Positions 9,755 through 19,818 of a stretch of DNA of 64,000 bases are shown here, piece after piece (positions within the stretch are counted from its first letter, which is position 1; each line of letters opens with the position of its first letter). The position numbers and the translations under genes are program-made. The DNA is from Pseudomonas mendocina. GTDB taxonomy: Bacteria > Pseudomonadota > Gammaproteobacteria > Pseudomonadales > Pseudomonadaceae. The stretch is from contig NZ_LR134290.1 in assembly GCF_900636545.1 (NCBI RefSeq), positions 3,782,001 through 3,846,000 of the forward strand, written 5' to 3'. The notes under the pieces were generated by a model. It searched no databases and was not told where the DNA came from. It worked only from the letters and a program-made list of their open reading frames with translations.

Positions 9755-10078
9755 TTACTGCTCCAGCGCCGGAGTCTCTTGCCCCATGCAGCGCACGGCC
9801 TGCTTCCTGTTATCCACCAGCACGCCGGTCAGACCTTTCTGCTGCAGGTCGAACAGCACCAGCACGCCGTCGATGCACTGCGCCACCTGATTGGCCGGCT
9901 TCAGCGAAATCTTGTAGTCCTCGCCAGGGATGGTCTTGAGCATGGTGAAATCGGACAGCAGCAGGGCATCTTCCGGTTTGGCGAAATGCAGGTAGCCGTA
10001 GTACCAGAGCACGCCGATGGTGCCGACGATGCTGGCGACACCCGTGAGGATCAGAGGGATGGGATTGCGTTCGGTCAT
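9755..10078 (-). CDS. Small single-pass membrane protein, unknown
   Basis: A 107-aa protein with one N-terminal membrane segment (IPLILTGVASIVGTIGVLWYY) and a soluble remainder containing two cysteines (VAQCIDGVLVLFD and AVRCMGQE), possibly a disulfide if periplasmic. Its ATG overlaps the stop of the upstream hydrolase gene as ATGA, so the two are translationally coupled. No domain recognised. Confidence 0.78.
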   Translation of the reverse strand: MTERNPIPLILTGVASIVGTIGVLWYYGYLHFAKPEDALLLSDFTMLKTIPGEDYKISLKPANQVAQCIDGVLVLFDLQQKGLTGVLVDNRKQAVRCMGQETPALEQ

Positions 10079-10968
10079 TGCGGACTCTCTGTTGCGGATT
10101 CGGTAGCCGGCCCCGACCGTTCGACGTATGCCTGCGGCGCGGCGAGGAATGCCAGCAGCGATTGACGCCAGGCGGGCTCGGCGAAGGTTTGCACGTGCGG
10201 GCCACGGGTCGCCTGAAAGGCGCGTGGCGGGTGCGCAGCTTGATACAAACGCTGGCCATTGGAAAGCGGCACGATCGTATCGTCAACACTGTGATAGATC
10301 AGCAAGGGCGTGCCCTGGATTCGATCGATGCTGTGAATCGCGCTGTCGCCGTCCGGCACCAGCCAGGACAGCGGCACCTGCAACGGCCAGGTCAGCCAGC
10401 TTTTGCTCAGGGCATAGCGGCCGACATCGCGGTAGCTTGCCGGCACACCATCGAGCGCGATGGCCTGCAAGGTCGACTGGCGCTCTGCATGCTGCGCCAG
10501 GTAATGCACGCCGAGGGCACCGCCAAGACTCTGCCCGAGCAGGAACAGCGGTTTGCCCTTGACCTGCGGCGCCTGATCGAGCCAGGTGAAGGCCGCGTCG
10601 ATATCCTGATAGACCTCGGGCAAACGTGGCTTGCCTTCGGACAGACCGTAGCCGCGGTAATCCAGCATCAGCACCTGGTAGCCCTGCTCCGGCAGCCAAT
10701 GCACCCCACCCAGGTGCCAGGCCAGGTTGCCACCATTGCCATGCAGGTGCAGCACCGTGCCCTTGACCGCGACGCCAGCCTTGGCTGGCAACCACCAGGC
10801 GTGCAGGCGGGTGCCATCGGCGGCGCGCAGTTCAATGTCGCGGTACTCCAGGCCGGCACGCTCGGGGGTGATCGGCAGCCCCGGCTCGGGATAGAACAGC
10901 AGGCCGCTGCAACCGACCAGCCACAGGCTGGCCAGCATCAGCACCAGCGCCCTCAGGCTACTTGCCAC
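10075..10968 (-). CDS. Alpha/beta hydrolase lipoprotein
   Basis: A 297-aa serine hydrolase. The signal ends LWLVGC, a good lipobox with Cys20 when the GTG at 10968 is the start. The alpha/beta hydrolase core shows [16 protein letters not shown] (oxyanion region), [13 protein letters not shown], the nucleophile elbow [11 protein letters not shown], the acid in HSVDDTIVP and a histidine in RGPHVQTF. The fold and YRGYG motif resemble the BEM46/YfhR group of esterase-like enzymes; substrate unknown. The GTG start overlaps the AIM24 gene's 3' end by 11 bases; the frame is also open to an ATG at 11007. Confidence 0.87.
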   Translation of the reverse strand: MASSLRALVLMLASLWLVGCSGLLFYPEPGLPITPERAGLEYRDIELRAADGTRLHAWWLPAKAGVAVKGTVLHLHGNGGNLAWHLGGVHWLPEQGYQVLMLDYRGYGLSEGKPRLPEVYQDIDAAFTWLDQAPQVKGKPLFLLGQSLGGALGVHYLAQHAERQSTLQAIALDGVPASYRDVGRYALSKSWLTWPLQVPLSWLVPDGDSAIHSIDRIQGTPLLIYHSVDDTIVPLSNGQRLYQAAHPPRAFQATRGPHVQTFAEPAWRQSLLAFLAAPQAYVERSGPATESATESPQ

Positions 10969-11704
10969 CGGCGCGTACTTCTTCACGAGCCTGTACGGTC
11001 GCTGCATAGACGCGCTCTGCCAGACGCGAGAACGGCAGGCTCTGGATCCATACCGTACCGGTGCCCTTTAGCGTCGTCAGCAGGAGCCCTTCGCCGCCGA
11101 ACAGCATGCTTTTCAGCCCGCCGGCCAGGGCGATGTCGTAATCGATGCCGCTGCTGAAAGCCACCAGGCAGCCGGTGTCCAGGCGCAGGGTTTCGTTGTT
11201 CAGCTCCTTGCGGATTACCGTGCCGCCGGCATGCACGAAGGCCAGGCCATCGCCTTCGAGCTTCTGCAGGATGAAGCCCTCGCCGCCGAAAAAGCCGGCC
11301 CCCAGGCGCTTGGCGAAACTGATGCCGATGCTGGTGCCATGAGCGGCACAGAGAAAGGCGTCCTTCTGACAGATCAACCGGCCGCCGATTTTCGCCAGAT
11401 CGATGGGCACAACCGTACCCGGATAAGGCGCGGCGAAGGCGACCCGCGCCTGGCGCTTGCCGGCGTTGCTGAAGTGGGTCATGAACAGCGACTCGCCGGT
11501 GAGCATGCGCTTGCCGACGCTCCACAGTTTGCCCAACAGCCCACTGGACGAGCCGTCGCCCATGCGCGTCTCGAAGCGCACGCCGTCGGTCATGTAGTTC
11601 ATCGCCCCGGCTTCGGCGATCACCGTCTCGTCGGGGTCGAGGATGATTTCCACCGACTGCGCCGAAGCACCGAGGATTTCGTATTCGAGTTGATGGCTTG
11701 CCAC
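10958..11704 (-). CDS. AIM24 / TIGR00266 family protein
   Basis: A 248-aa protein of the AIM24 family, built from repeated beta-strand modules. Family features are the opening [28 protein letters not shown], the repeated glycine-rich [14 protein letters not shown] and [14 protein letters not shown] segments, and [11 protein letters not shown]. The biochemical role of bacterial members is not settled; the yeast homologue affects mitochondrial inner-membrane organisation. The start is placed at the GTG at 11704, six bases after GGAGAG, rather than the ATG at 11734. The downstream hydrolase overlaps its end. Confidence 0.88.
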   Translation of the reverse strand: MASHQLEYEILGASAQSVEIILDPDETVIAEAGAMNYMTDGVRFETRMGDGSSSGLLGKLWSVGKRMLTGESLFMTHFSNAGKRQARVAFAAPYPGTVVPIDLAKIGGRLICQKDAFLCAAHGTSIGISFAKRLGAGFFGGEGFILQKLEGDGLAFVHAGGTVIRKELNNETLRLDTGCLVAFSSGIDYDIALAGGLKSMLFGGEGLLLTTLKGTGTVWIQSLPFSRLAERVYAATVQAREEVRAGGK

Positions 11705-11720
11705 GTTCTGCTCTCCGCAA

Positions 11721-11743
11721 TTCCCGGATTTCATCCGGGCTAC
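11721..11743. repeat. REP-like palindrome
   Basis: A short inverted repeat with the form CCCGGAT-TTC-ATCCGGG followed by CTAC, in the 58-base gap between the QEGLA-family and AIM24 genes. The same core occurs at 57389-57407. Confidence 0.65.
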
Positions 11744-11762
11744 ACCTTGCCGCCTGCTGCCG

Positions 11763-13052
11763 CTAGAGAATATTGGCGTAGTCGGCCTCGATGCGATCCA
11801 GACTCAGGTGATTGAGGAAGTTGGAGAAGCACATCCAGGCCGACAGCGCGTTCATGTCCTGGAACTGCGGCGGCAGGTATTTGGGCGGAAGCACCAGGCC
11901 CTCGTCCACCAGCTTGCGCAGAGTGCGCATGTCTTCCAGGGTGGTCTTGCCGCAGAACAGCAGTGGAATCTGCTCCAGCTTGCCCTTGCGCACCGCCAGC
12001 TGGATGTAGTTGTAGATCAGGATGAAACCCTTCAGGTACGACAGGTCCTTGGTGAACGGCAGGCCGTTCGGCAAGGAACCGCGGAACACCCGACTGGCGT
12101 TGCTGTAGCCGCCTTCCAGGCCATAGCCCTGCTCGCGGAAGAACTCGAATACCTCGAGAAAATCCGCGCCCTCCTCGGCCATGTGGATGGCACGGGTGCG
12201 GTTGGTCAGCTTGCGCAGGCGCGTCGGGTAGGAGGCGAAGGCAATCACCTCCATGAGGATCGCCAGCCCTTCCTGGGTCACGGTCGACGAGGGCGGGCCC
12301 TTGGCCAGGAAGGTGCAGATCGGCTGGTTCAGACCATTGAGCGTGGTGCCGACATGCACCAGGCCTTCATGCACTTCCAGCGCCTTGACGTCGCGCTCGT
12401 TGAAACGCGCATCGCTGCGGATCTTGATGTAATCGGCACCAGCGGCCGCGTCGGCAAGGATGCCGTCGGACTCGAATACGCGAATGGTGTCGTCGCCGAA
12501 CACCCCGGCCAGACGTTGCTGCAGGATGTTCACCGCGTCACTGGCACCGAGGGTCTTGGCCTCGTCTTCCAGATCGCCACGCGCAGCGATGTTGTTGAGG
12601 TAGTCCGAAAGCATCAGGCCGAGATCGGCCAGGGTCGGGTCACCGGCGTGGAAGGCATCGGACGCCGCGCCATAGAGCTCCTGACTGATCAGGCCGAAAT
12701 CCTCGGTGCCGCGTGCCTCGAGCATGCGGATGACCATGCGGTATTCCTTGCACATGCGCCGCATGATCTGCCCGACCGGGTTGAACTGGCCGAGCTGGCG
12801 GGTGATGTCGCGCTCGATGTTCTGGAATTCCAGCTTCTTCGCCGCGGCATCGAAGGCCAGCGGCCGGCTCAGGTAATAGTCGCGGTCCACCGCCGGCGGC
12901 TGCTTGCCCTTGGCCTTGAGAAAGCCATCGCGGATGCCGTCGTCCCACTTCACCGCATCGAGCACGCGGATGGGGGTCTGCGCCTCGACGATACGGTCGC
13001 TGAGGGCGCGAATGCAGAGTTGATAGTCGTCCAGTTTTTGCTGGCTGTTCAT
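11763..13052 (-). CDS. QEGLA-motif protein (DUF1704 family)
   Basis: A 429-aa member of the family named for its QEGLA motif, seen here in [13 protein letters not shown]. It also has the histidine motif [10 protein letters not shown] and [13 protein letters not shown]; the H-E and E pattern suggests a metal-dependent hydrolase-like fold, but no activity is established. Database names often mention flavohemoglobin expression modulation, which is not supported by anything visible here. There is no signal peptide. It starts eight bases after the lipoprotein stop, so the two are cotranscribed. Confidence 0.88.
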   Translation of the reverse strand: MNSQQKLDDYQLCIRALSDRIVEAQTPIRVLDAVKWDDGIRDGFLKAKGKQPPAVDRDYYLSRPLAFDAAAKKLEFQNIERDITRQLGQFNPVGQIMRRMCKEYRMVIRMLEARGTEDFGLISQELYGAASDAFHAGDPTLADLGLMLSDYLNNIAARGDLEDEAKTLGASDAVNILQQRLAGVFGDDTIRVFESDGILADAAAGADYIKIRSDARFNERDVKALEVHEGLVHVGTTLNGLNQPICTFLAKGPPSSTVTQEGLAILMEVIAFASYPTRLRKLTNRTRAIHMAEEGADFLEVFEFFREQGYGLEGGYSNASRVFRGSLPNGLPFTKDLSYLKGFILIYNYIQLAVRKGKLEQIPLLFCGKTTLEDMRTLRKLVDEGLVLPPKYLPPQFQDMNALSAWMCFSNFLNHLSLDRIEADYANIL

Positions 13053-13060
13053 TGCGATTC

Positions 13061-13612
13061 CTATTCGGCCACTCGCTGGTAACGCGCGACTTCGACGAAC
13101 AGATCGGCATTGGCCGGGTCGTCGAGGTAGGCGAACACCTTGTCCAGCGGACTGGTGATCAGTGCACCGTCAGCTTCGGGCATGGCGACGGTCTGCCCCT
13201 CCAGCAGGCCCTTGTCCATGTCCTGCAGGATGCGCTCGGTATCGAGGTTGTACACCACCAGTTCGTTGTCACGGGTCAATTCGAAACCGGCGATGGCGAA
13301 GTTGGCGCCCAGGCTTTTCGGCAGGCCGGCCGAGAGATACCAGCGGCGGCCATGGTGGGCAACGGTAAAGCCGAACTCTTCGAGGCTGCTGACGTTATCC
13401 GGGCTGCCTTCGTAGATACGCGCTTCATAGAGGTTGGAGCCGGCTCGGGTGATCTCCAGATACAACTGATCACCCCACTCGTCCTGCCGGGTCCACTCGC
13501 CCAGCAGTGGAATGGGCGCGGCCTCGTTGGCCGGGATCGGGTCCTTGAAGGTGACCAGGCAACCACTCAATAGCAGGAAGGACAGGGCGACCATTACGCG
13601 CCAGGCTTTCAT
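13061..13612 (-). CDS. Lipoprotein of unknown function
   Basis: A 183-aa protein with a lipoprotein signal ending LLSGC (Cys18). The mature region is beta-rich, with WTRQDEWGDQLYLEI and VAHHGRRWYLSAGLP, and has no recognised domain. Placed between a TetR regulator gene and the QEGLA-family gene on the same strand with short gaps. Confidence 0.8.
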   Translation of the reverse strand: MKAWRVMVALSFLLLSGCLVTFKDPIPANEAAPIPLLGEWTRQDEWGDQLYLEITRAGSNLYEARIYEGSPDNVSSLEEFGFTVAHHGRRWYLSAGLPKSLGANFAIAGFELTRDNELVVYNLDTERILQDMDKGLLEGQTVAMPEADGALITSPLDKVFAYLDDPANADLFVEVARYQRVAE

Positions 13613-13654
13613 TACGCTCTCCTTGTGCAGGCCGTTCGACCCGATGATCGACGC

Positions 13655-14368
13655 TTACAGCCCCAGAACCAGATTCATGTAACGCTTAAGGATGGCCAGC
13701 ATTCCCTGGCTGTCCAGATGATCCACGCCGTCCAGCAGGCCCTGATACTCCATCCGCACGATGGTGGCCGTCAACAGCACGGCATCCTGCTCGGGCTGGC
13801 GCGAGCCGAGCACTTCGAAGAAGTGGGTCACACCCTGCTGGAGAATCTGCCTATGGGCCCGCACCAGCTCACGCAGACGCGGATTGAGCAGCGCCTCCTG
13901 CTGGAACGCCTGTTCGGCGATCAGATGATCGCGGCGCTCGCGCAACTGGCGCTGCACATACTGCACCGCCAGCTCGGCGATCTCCTCGGCCAGTTGCCGG
14001 CGTGCCTGCTCGCTGCCATCCAGGCGCCCGACCATCTCCTCCAGCGTACCCTGGGTACTGGCCCAGAACGCCCCCATGTGCGCGGCGCTGCGCTCGACGA
14101 ACTGGGCGAAGGTATCGGTGATCAGGTCATCGATATCCTTGAAGTAGTAGGTGGTGGCCGACAGCGGCACCTGCGCCTCGGCTGCCACGGCGCGATGGCG
14201 CACGGCGCGCACGCCCTCACGCACGACGATGCGCATGGCGGCATCGAGAATCGCCTGGCGGCGCTGCTCGCTGCCCTGACGACTGGCCTTGCGGCCCTGG
14301 TACTGAACGCTTTCGGCAACGGCATTGGCAGCATGGGAGGCTTTCGGGGACGCAGGTACGGAGCTCAC
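13655..14368 (-). CDS. TetR-family transcriptional regulator
   Basis: A 237-aa regulator. The N-terminal helix-turn-helix reads RRQAILDAAMRIVVREG, then VRHRAVAAEAQVPLSATTYYF, a clear TetR DNA-binding domain near residues 34-80, followed by a helical ligand domain. The start is set at the GTG at 14368 preceded by GAGGAAC; an ATG upstream at 14461 would add a tail without family resemblance. It heads the run lipoprotein - QEGLA - AIM24 - hydrolase and may control it; ligand and operator unknown. Confidence 0.88.
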   Translation of the reverse strand: MSSVPASPKASHAANAVAESVQYQGRKASRQGSEQRRQAILDAAMRIVVREGVRAVRHRAVAAEAQVPLSATTYYFKDIDDLITDTFAQFVERSAAHMGAFWASTQGTLEEMVGRLDGSEQARRQLAEEIAELAVQYVQRQLRERRDHLIAEQAFQQEALLNPRLRELVRAHRQILQQGVTHFFEVLGSRQPEQDAVLLTATIVRMEYQGLLDGVDHLDSQGMLAILKRYMNLVLGL

Positions 14369-14500
14369 GGTGGATCGTTCCTCTACGCTCTGGTTGTGGC
14401 AAGGAGAGTAATGGGTTGGACAGGCAACCAAAAGGCTCCGTTTCGCTTGCCAGCCCGCCACCCGGAGAAATCCCCCCCGAATGCGGGAGTCACAGACAGC

Positions 14501-14525
14501 AAAAAGCCGCCCGAGGGCGGCTTTC
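14501..14525 (-). terminator. Rho-independent terminator after lysS
   Basis: On the minus strand GCCGCCC / GGGCGGC pair over a two- to three-base loop and are followed by TTTTTG, 11 bases beyond the lysS stop codon. Confidence 0.88.
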
Positions 14526-14535
14526 CGTATTGCCG

Positions 14536-16038
14536 TCAGGCCTGCGGGCGCATATGCGGGAACAGGATGACGTCGCGGATCGACGGCGAGTTGGTCAGCA
14601 GCATCACCAGACGGTCGATGCCGATGCCTTCACCGGCGGTGGGCGGCATGCCGTACTCCAGGGCGCGGACGAAGTCGGCGTCGTAGTGCATGGCTTCGTC
14701 GTCACCGGCGTCCTTCTCGGCCACCTGGGCGAGGAAGCGCTCGGCCTGATCCTCGGCGTCGTTGAGCTCGGAGTAGGCGTTGGCGATCTCGCGGCCACCG
14801 ATGAACAGCTCGAAGCGGTCGGTGACGTTGGGGTTCTGGTCGTTGCGACGGGCCAGCGGCGACACCTCGAACGGATACTCGGTGATGAAGTGCGGCTGCT
14901 CCAGCTTGCTCTCCACCAGTTCCTCGAAAATCATCACCTGCAGTTTGCCCAGGCCTTCGTGGCCGAGCACCTTGGCGCCGGCCTTCTTGGCGATGGCGCG
15001 GGCCTTGTCGACGTCGTTCAGGTCAGCCTCGGTGATGTCCGGGTTGTACTTGAGGATCGAGTCGTACACCGACAGGCGCACGAACGGCTCGCCGAAGTGG
15101 AACACCTTGTCGCCATAGGGCACGTCGGTGCTGCCCAGCACGGCCAGGGCCAGCTCGCGGAACAGCTCCTCGGTGAGGTCCATGTTGTCACGGTAGTCGG
15201 CATAGGCCTGGTAGAACTCGAGCATGGTGAACTCGGGGTTGTGCCGGGTCGAAACGCCTTCGTTACGGAAGTTGCGGTTGATCTCGAAGACTTTCTCGAA
15301 GCCACCGACCACCAGCCGCTTCAGGTACAGCTCCGGGGCGATACGCAGGAACATGGCCATGTCCAGCGCATTGTGGTGCGTCTCGAACGGCTTGGCCGCC
15401 GCACCGCCGGGGATGGTCTGCAGCATCGGGGTTTCCACTTCGAGGAAACCGCGCTCGTTGAGGAAACGACGGATGTGGGCGATCACCTGCGAGCGCACGC
15501 GGAAGGTGTGGCGTACTTCCTCATTGACGATCAGGTCGACGTAACGCTGGCGGTAGCGCTGCTCGGTGTCGGTCAGACCGTGGTGCTTGTCCGGCAGCGG
15601 GCGCAGCGACTTGGTCAGCAGACGCACGTTCTGCATATCGACGTACAGGTCGCCCTTGCCCGAACGCGCCAGGGTGCCCTCGGCAGCGATGATGTCGCCC
15701 AGGTCGAAGTGCTTGACCGCTTCCAGTTGCTCGGCCGGCAGGGTCTTGCGGTTGACATAGACCTGCAGACGCCCGGAGGTGTCCTGCAGCACCATGAAGG
15801 CGCCACGGTTGAGCATGATACGACCGGCCACCTTGACCGGGATGGCAGCGGCCTCCAGCTCTTCCTTGCTCTTGCCCTCGTACTGTTTCTGCAGGTCGGC
15901 GCACAGGCTGTCACGGCGGAAATCGTTGGGGAAGGCAATGCCCTGCTCACGGACGGCAGCAAGCTTTTCCTTGCGCTGGGCAATCAGCTTGTTTTCTTCC
16001 TGTTGCAGTTCGTTGTGGTCGAGTTGTTGGTCGCTCAT
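14536..16038 (-). CDS. lysS: Lysyl-tRNA synthetase, class II
   Basis: A 500-aa class II LysRS that charges tRNA-Lys. An N-terminal OB-fold anticodon-binding domain (about 60-170: [17 protein letters not shown]) precedes the catalytic core with motif 2, [20 protein letters not shown], and motif 3, [13 protein letters not shown]. Length is normal for the family. It lies 80 bases downstream of prfB in the conserved prfB-lysS operon and ends at a strong terminator. Confidence 0.98.
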   Translation of the reverse strand: MSDQQLDHNELQQEENKLIAQRKEKLAAVREQGIAFPNDFRRDSLCADLQKQYEGKSKEELEAAAIPVKVAGRIMLNRGAFMVLQDTSGRLQVYVNRKTLPAEQLEAVKHFDLGDIIAAEGTLARSGKGDLYVDMQNVRLLTKSLRPLPDKHHGLTDTEQRYRQRYVDLIVNEEVRHTFRVRSQVIAHIRRFLNERGFLEVETPMLQTIPGGAAAKPFETHHNALDMAMFLRIAPELYLKRLVVGGFEKVFEINRNFRNEGVSTRHNPEFTMLEFYQAYADYRDNMDLTEELFRELALAVLGSTDVPYGDKVFHFGEPFVRLSVYDSILKYNPDITEADLNDVDKARAIAKKAGAKVLGHEGLGKLQVMIFEELVESKLEQPHFITEYPFEVSPLARRNDQNPNVTDRFELFIGGREIANAYSELNDAEDQAERFLAQVAEKDAGDDEAMHYDADFVRALEYGMPPTAGEGIGIDRLVMLLTNSPSIRDVILFPHMRPQA

Positions 16039-16118
16039 GGTCGCTTTATCTGCCTGGCGTGTCGTACAAAATTTGAGCAGGCGCCGGCTGATCGGCGCCC
16101 ACGGATGGGTTACTGGGC

Positions 16119-17214
16119 TTACAGGCCCTGCTTGAGGCTGGCCTCGAGATAGCCGTCGAGGTCGCCATCGAGCACCTTCTGGCAGTCGCTGCGCTCGACG
16201 CCGGTACGCAGGTCCTTGATGCGCGAGTCATCGAGCACGTAGGAGCGGATCTGATGGCCCCAGCCGATATCCGACTTGGAGTCTTCCAGCGCCTGCGAGG
16301 CGGCGTTGCGCTTCTGCATTTCCAGCTCGTACAACTTGGCCCGCAGCATCTTCATCGCGGTGTCCTTGTTGGCGTGCTGGGAGCGTTCGTTCTGACAGGC
16401 GACCACGGTGTTGGTCGGCACGTGGGTGATACGCACCGCCGAATCGGTGGTGTTGACGTGCTGACCACCGGCGCCGGAGGAGCGATAGGTGTCGATGCGC
16501 AGGTCGGCCGGGTTGATCTCGATCTCCACCTTGTCGTCGATCTCGGGAGACACGAACACCGCCGAGAACGAGGTGTGGCGACGCGCGCCGGAGTCGAACG
16601 GGCTCTTGCGCACCAGGCGGTGCACGCCGATCTCGGTACGCAGCCAGCCGAAGGCGTACTCGCCCTTGATGTGCACGGTGGCGCCCTTGATACCGGCGAC
16701 TTCACCTTCGGACAGCTCGATGATGGTGGCGTCGAAGCCGCGCTTGTCGGCCCAGCGCAGGTACATGCGCAGCAGGATGTTGGCCCAGTCCTGCGCTTCG
16801 GTACCGCCGGAGCCGGCCTGGATGTCCAGGTAGCAGTTGTTCGGATCCATCTCGCCGCTGAACATGCGGCGGAACTCCAGCTTCTCGAGGATTTCGCGCA
16901 GGCGCTCGACTTCGGCGACGATATCGTTCACCGCACCTTCGTCATTCTCTTCGGCAGCCATTTCCAGCAGATCCCTGGAATCGGCCAGGCTACCGGTGAG
17001 GTCATCGATGGTTTCGACGATCTGCGCCAGCATGGCGCGCTCACGGCCCAGGGCCTGGGCGTACTCGGGCTTGTTCCAGACGCTGGCGTCCTCCAGCTCG
17101 CGGTTTACTTCGACCAGACGATCATGCTTGTGATCGTAGTCAAAGATACCCCCGAATTGACTGAGTACGTTCGGACAGGTCCTTGATGGCGTTGAGGATC
17201 GGATTGATTTCCAT
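16119..17214 (-). CDS. prfB: Peptide chain release factor 2, programmed +1 frameshift
   Basis: RF2 recognises UAA and UGA stops. The frame opens at the ATG at 17214 ([16 protein letters not shown]), reads 24 codons and meets an in-frame TGA at 17142-17140; the context GGGGGTATCTTTGAC is the classical autoregulatory slip site, with an internal Shine-Dalgarno-like G run before CTT. After a +1 shift the frame continues from GAC (17141) to the stop at 16119, giving about 364 aa. The GGQ peptidyl-hydrolysis motif is in [17 protein letters not shown]. Low RF2 favours the shift, so synthesis is self-adjusting. Not a pseudogene. Confidence 0.97.
17140..17154 (-). promoter_or_regulatory. prfB: prfB programmed frameshift site
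   Basis: On the minus strand the run GGGGG-TAT-CTT-TGA-C places a Shine-Dalgarno-like element three bases ahead of the CTT slip codon and UGA at codon 25. This is the conserved bacterial RF2 frameshift signal. Confidence 0.95.
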
Positions 17215-17351
17215 GGTAGTCGGCGCTCGCGGCAAATCGGACGGAAAAGCCGGCGATTATACCCGAGCTGCTAAAGCCTGGCAGCCCGTTCGGGCTGATC
17301 AATCAGCGATCTCTGGATCAACGGCGCCGAGAGGTTCGCCAGCATGCGGGC

Positions 17352-19004
17352 TCAAACGGGTTCGAGTTCGCGCTGCGAGGCAGGCACCACCCGAGACTGG
17401 GCGTCCTCCTTGATCATCTGCGCGGCCTTTTCCGCAATCATCAACACCGGCGAGCAGGTATTGCCAGAGACGATGGTCGGCATGATCGACGCATCGACCA
17501 CTCGCAAGCCGGCGATACCATGCACGCGCAAGCGAGCATCGACCACCGCGCCCTTGCCCTGCCCCATTGCGCAGGTGCCCACCGGATGGAAGATCGTGGT
17601 GCCGATCTCGCCAGCCGCGCGCTGCAGGTCTGCCTGACTCTGATACTGCGGCCCGGGTTTGTACTCCTCGGGCCGGTAGCCGGCCAGCGCAGGCGCGGCG
17701 ACGATGCGCCGGGTCAGGCGAATGGCATCGGCCGCCACCTGCAGATCGCGCTCGTCACTCAGGTAGTTCGGCTGGATCATGGGGGCGACGGCGGCATCCA
17801 CCGAGGTGATATCGACGCGGCCACGACTATGCGGGCGCAGGTTGCACACCGAGGCCGTAAACGCCGGGAACTCGTGCAGCGGCTCACCGAAGCGTTCCAG
17901 CGACAGAGGCTGCACGTGGTATTGCAGATTGGCGCGCGCCTGGCCGGGGTCGGATTTGGCGAACGCGCCCAGCTGGCTGGGGGCCATGGACAGCGGCCCA
18001 CTGCGCTTGAGCAGGTATTCCAGGCCCATACTCAACTTGCCCCAAGGCGTGGCAGCGATACGATTGAGCGTCTTTACGCCCTCGACGCGGTAGATCAGGC
18101 GCAGTTGCAGGTGATCCTGCAGGTTCTCGCCAACGCCCGCCAGCTCATGCTTCACCCCGATACCGAGGCGTTCGAGCAGTGACCGCGGGCCGATGCCGGA
18201 ACGCTGCAGCAAGGCCGGCGAGCCGATGGCGCCTGCACATAGCGCGATCTCGCGGCGTGCCCTGACCCGCACGACCTGCCCCTGCCAACGCAGATGCAGG
18301 GTGCTGGCGCGGCCGCCTTCCAGCTCCAGGCGCTCGGCTTCGGCACCGGTCAACACGTGCAGGTTGGGGCGCTGGCGTATGTCACGGAGAAACGCCTTGG
18401 ACGCATTCCAGCGCACCCCACGCCTCTGGTTGACCTGAAAGTAGCTGCAACCTTCGTTGTCGCCGCCATTGAAGTCATCGACACTGGCGATACCGCTCTG
18501 CGCCGCCGCCGCACGAAAGGCCTCGAGGATCTCCCAGGACAGGCGCTGGCGCTCGACCCGCCACTCGCCATCGCCGCCGTGCAGCACGCTGTTGCCGGCA
18601 AAATGATCCTCGGTACGTTTGAACAGCGGCAGCACATCGTCCCAAGCCCACCCCGGATTACCTGCCGCAGCCCAGGCATCGTAGTCGGCGGCCTGGCCAC
18701 GCATGTAGATCATGCCGTTGATCGAGGAACTGCCGCCCAACACTCGGCCACGCGGGTACTTGAGGCTGCGACCGTGCAGGCCGGGATCGGCCTCGGTGCT
18801 GTAGCACCAGTCGGTACGCGGGTTACCGATGCAGTAAAGGTAGCCGACCGGGATGTGGATCCAGGGGTAGTTGTCGCGCCCGCCAGCCTCGATCAGCAAC
18901 ACGCTGACCCCAGGGTCGGCAGACAGCCGGTTGGCCAGCAGGCAGCCGGCCGGGCCGGCACCGACGATCAGGTAGTCATAGGCATCCAGTGGCGCTTGCG
19001 ACAT
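17352..19004 (-). CDS. GMC-family FAD oxidoreductase (choline / alcohol dehydrogenase-like)
   Basis: A 550-aa flavoprotein. The N-terminal FAD-binding fingerprint is YLIVGAGPAGCLLANRLS, followed by LIEAGG; GMC signature 1 is GRVLGGSSSINGMIYMRG and signature 2 is GAIGSPALLQRSGIG. The catalytic His-Asn pair lies in FHPVGTCAMG and SGNTCSPVL. It most resembles the alcohol dehydrogenases of the AlkJ/BetA group, but substrate cannot be assigned. There is no signal peptide. The start at 19004 has AGGA spaced five bases upstream; the ATG at 19010 overlaps that site. No betaine genes adjoin it. Confidence 0.92.
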   Translation of the reverse strand: MSQAPLDAYDYLIVGAGPAGCLLANRLSADPGVSVLLIEAGGRDNYPWIHIPVGYLYCIGNPRTDWCYSTEADPGLHGRSLKYPRGRVLGGSSSINGMIYMRGQAADYDAWAAAGNPGWAWDDVLPLFKRTEDHFAGNSVLHGGDGEWRVERQRLSWEILEAFRAAAAQSGIASVDDFNGGDNEGCSYFQVNQRRGVRWNASKAFLRDIRQRPNLHVLTGAEAERLELEGGRASTLHLRWQGQVVRVRARREIALCAGAIGSPALLQRSGIGPRSLLERLGIGVKHELAGVGENLQDHLQLRLIYRVEGVKTLNRIAATPWGKLSMGLEYLLKRSGPLSMAPSQLGAFAKSDPGQARANLQYHVQPLSLERFGEPLHEFPAFTASVCNLRPHSRGRVDITSVDAAVAPMIQPNYLSDERDLQVAADAIRLTRRIVAAPALAGYRPEEYKPGPQYQSQADLQRAAGEIGTTIFHPVGTCAMGQGKGAVVDARLRVHGIAGLRVVDASIMPTIVSGNTCSPVLMIAEKAAQMIKEDAQSRVVPASQRELEPV

Positions 19005-19086
19005 GGGCATCCTCGCGTGTCGTTCTTGTCTTTGGCCTTCAGCCTAAAACAAGCCGGGCGCGAGGATGAATGATCTTTTGGTCTGA

Positions 19087-19818
19087 TCAGACGCGCTGCA
19101 ACTCCACCCGCACCTGTGTCTCCAGCTCCCCCTTGAGTGCCGGCGGCAACTGCAGCTGGCGTGCCAGCTCTTCGAGGTAGGCGCGCTCCATGAAGTGCTC
19201 CTCGTCCACCATCAGCACGCTAGCCAGGTACATTTCCGCCGCCATTTCCGGTGTGCTGGCGGCGCGCGCGACATCGGCCGGATCGAGCGGCTTGTTCAGC
19301 TCGGTGTGCAGCCAGGCTTGCAACTCCGCGTCTTGCGCCAGCTTGCCGAGTTCTTCCTCGATCAGTTGGCGCTCACGATCATCGACGTGGCCATCGGCCT
19401 TCGCCGCGGCCACCAGCGCCTTGAGAATGGCCCGGCTGTGCTGCTCGGCCTGCGGTGCCGGCAGGCGATCGAGTGTCTGCGGCTCGACCGGCTGCGCCCC
19501 GCCCTGCTGGGCCTGCTGCGCCTGCCAGTTGCCATAGGCCTTGTAGGCCAACACGCCCAACGCGGCCAGGCCACCATAGACCGCCACCTTGCCGCCGACC
19601 TTGCGCACCCGTTTGTTGCCCAGCAGCATGGCCAGCGCTGCGCCACCACCGGCGCCTTTGAGCATCGAGCCGAGATCGCTGCCACCGCTCTTGCCTGAAC
19701 CGCCGCCGAGCAGACCGCCCAGCGCGCCACCAAGCCCGGAAGAGGCGCCGCCACCCTTCTGCTGCAGCATTTCCTGGCCGGATTTAAGCAGTTGATCGAG
19801 CAAGCCACGGGTGTTCAT
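19087..19818 (-). CDS. DUF533 / TerB-fold membrane-associated protein (YebE-like)
   Basis: A 243-aa protein. The first 60 residues are glycine-rich low complexity (GGALGGLLGGGSGKSGG), followed by a hydrophobic stretch (VAVYGGLAALGVLAYKAY) and a C-terminal TerB-like helical domain (ILKALVAAAKADGHVDDRERQLI) with the acidic loop typical of the fold. It matches the YebE/DUF533 inner-membrane family, of unknown function. It is divergent from the DHDPS-family gene. Confidence 0.85.
   Translation of the reverse strand: MNTRGLLDQLLKSGQEMLQQKGGGASSGLGGALGGLLGGGSGKSGGSDLGSMLKGAGGGAALAMLLGNKRVRKVGGKVAVYGGLAALGVLAYKAYGNWQAQQAQQGGAQPVEPQTLDRLPAPQAEQHSRAILKALVAAAKADGHVDDRERQLIEEELGKLAQDAELQAWLHTELNKPLDPADVARAASTPEMAAEMYLASVLMVDEEHFMERAYLEELARQLQLPPALKGELETQVRVELQRV

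Noticed and set aside
16119..17033. A shortened prfB starting at an internal Met, or a prfB pseudogene
   Set aside because: The upstream ATG at 17214 and the slip site give a full RF2 by programmed frameshift.
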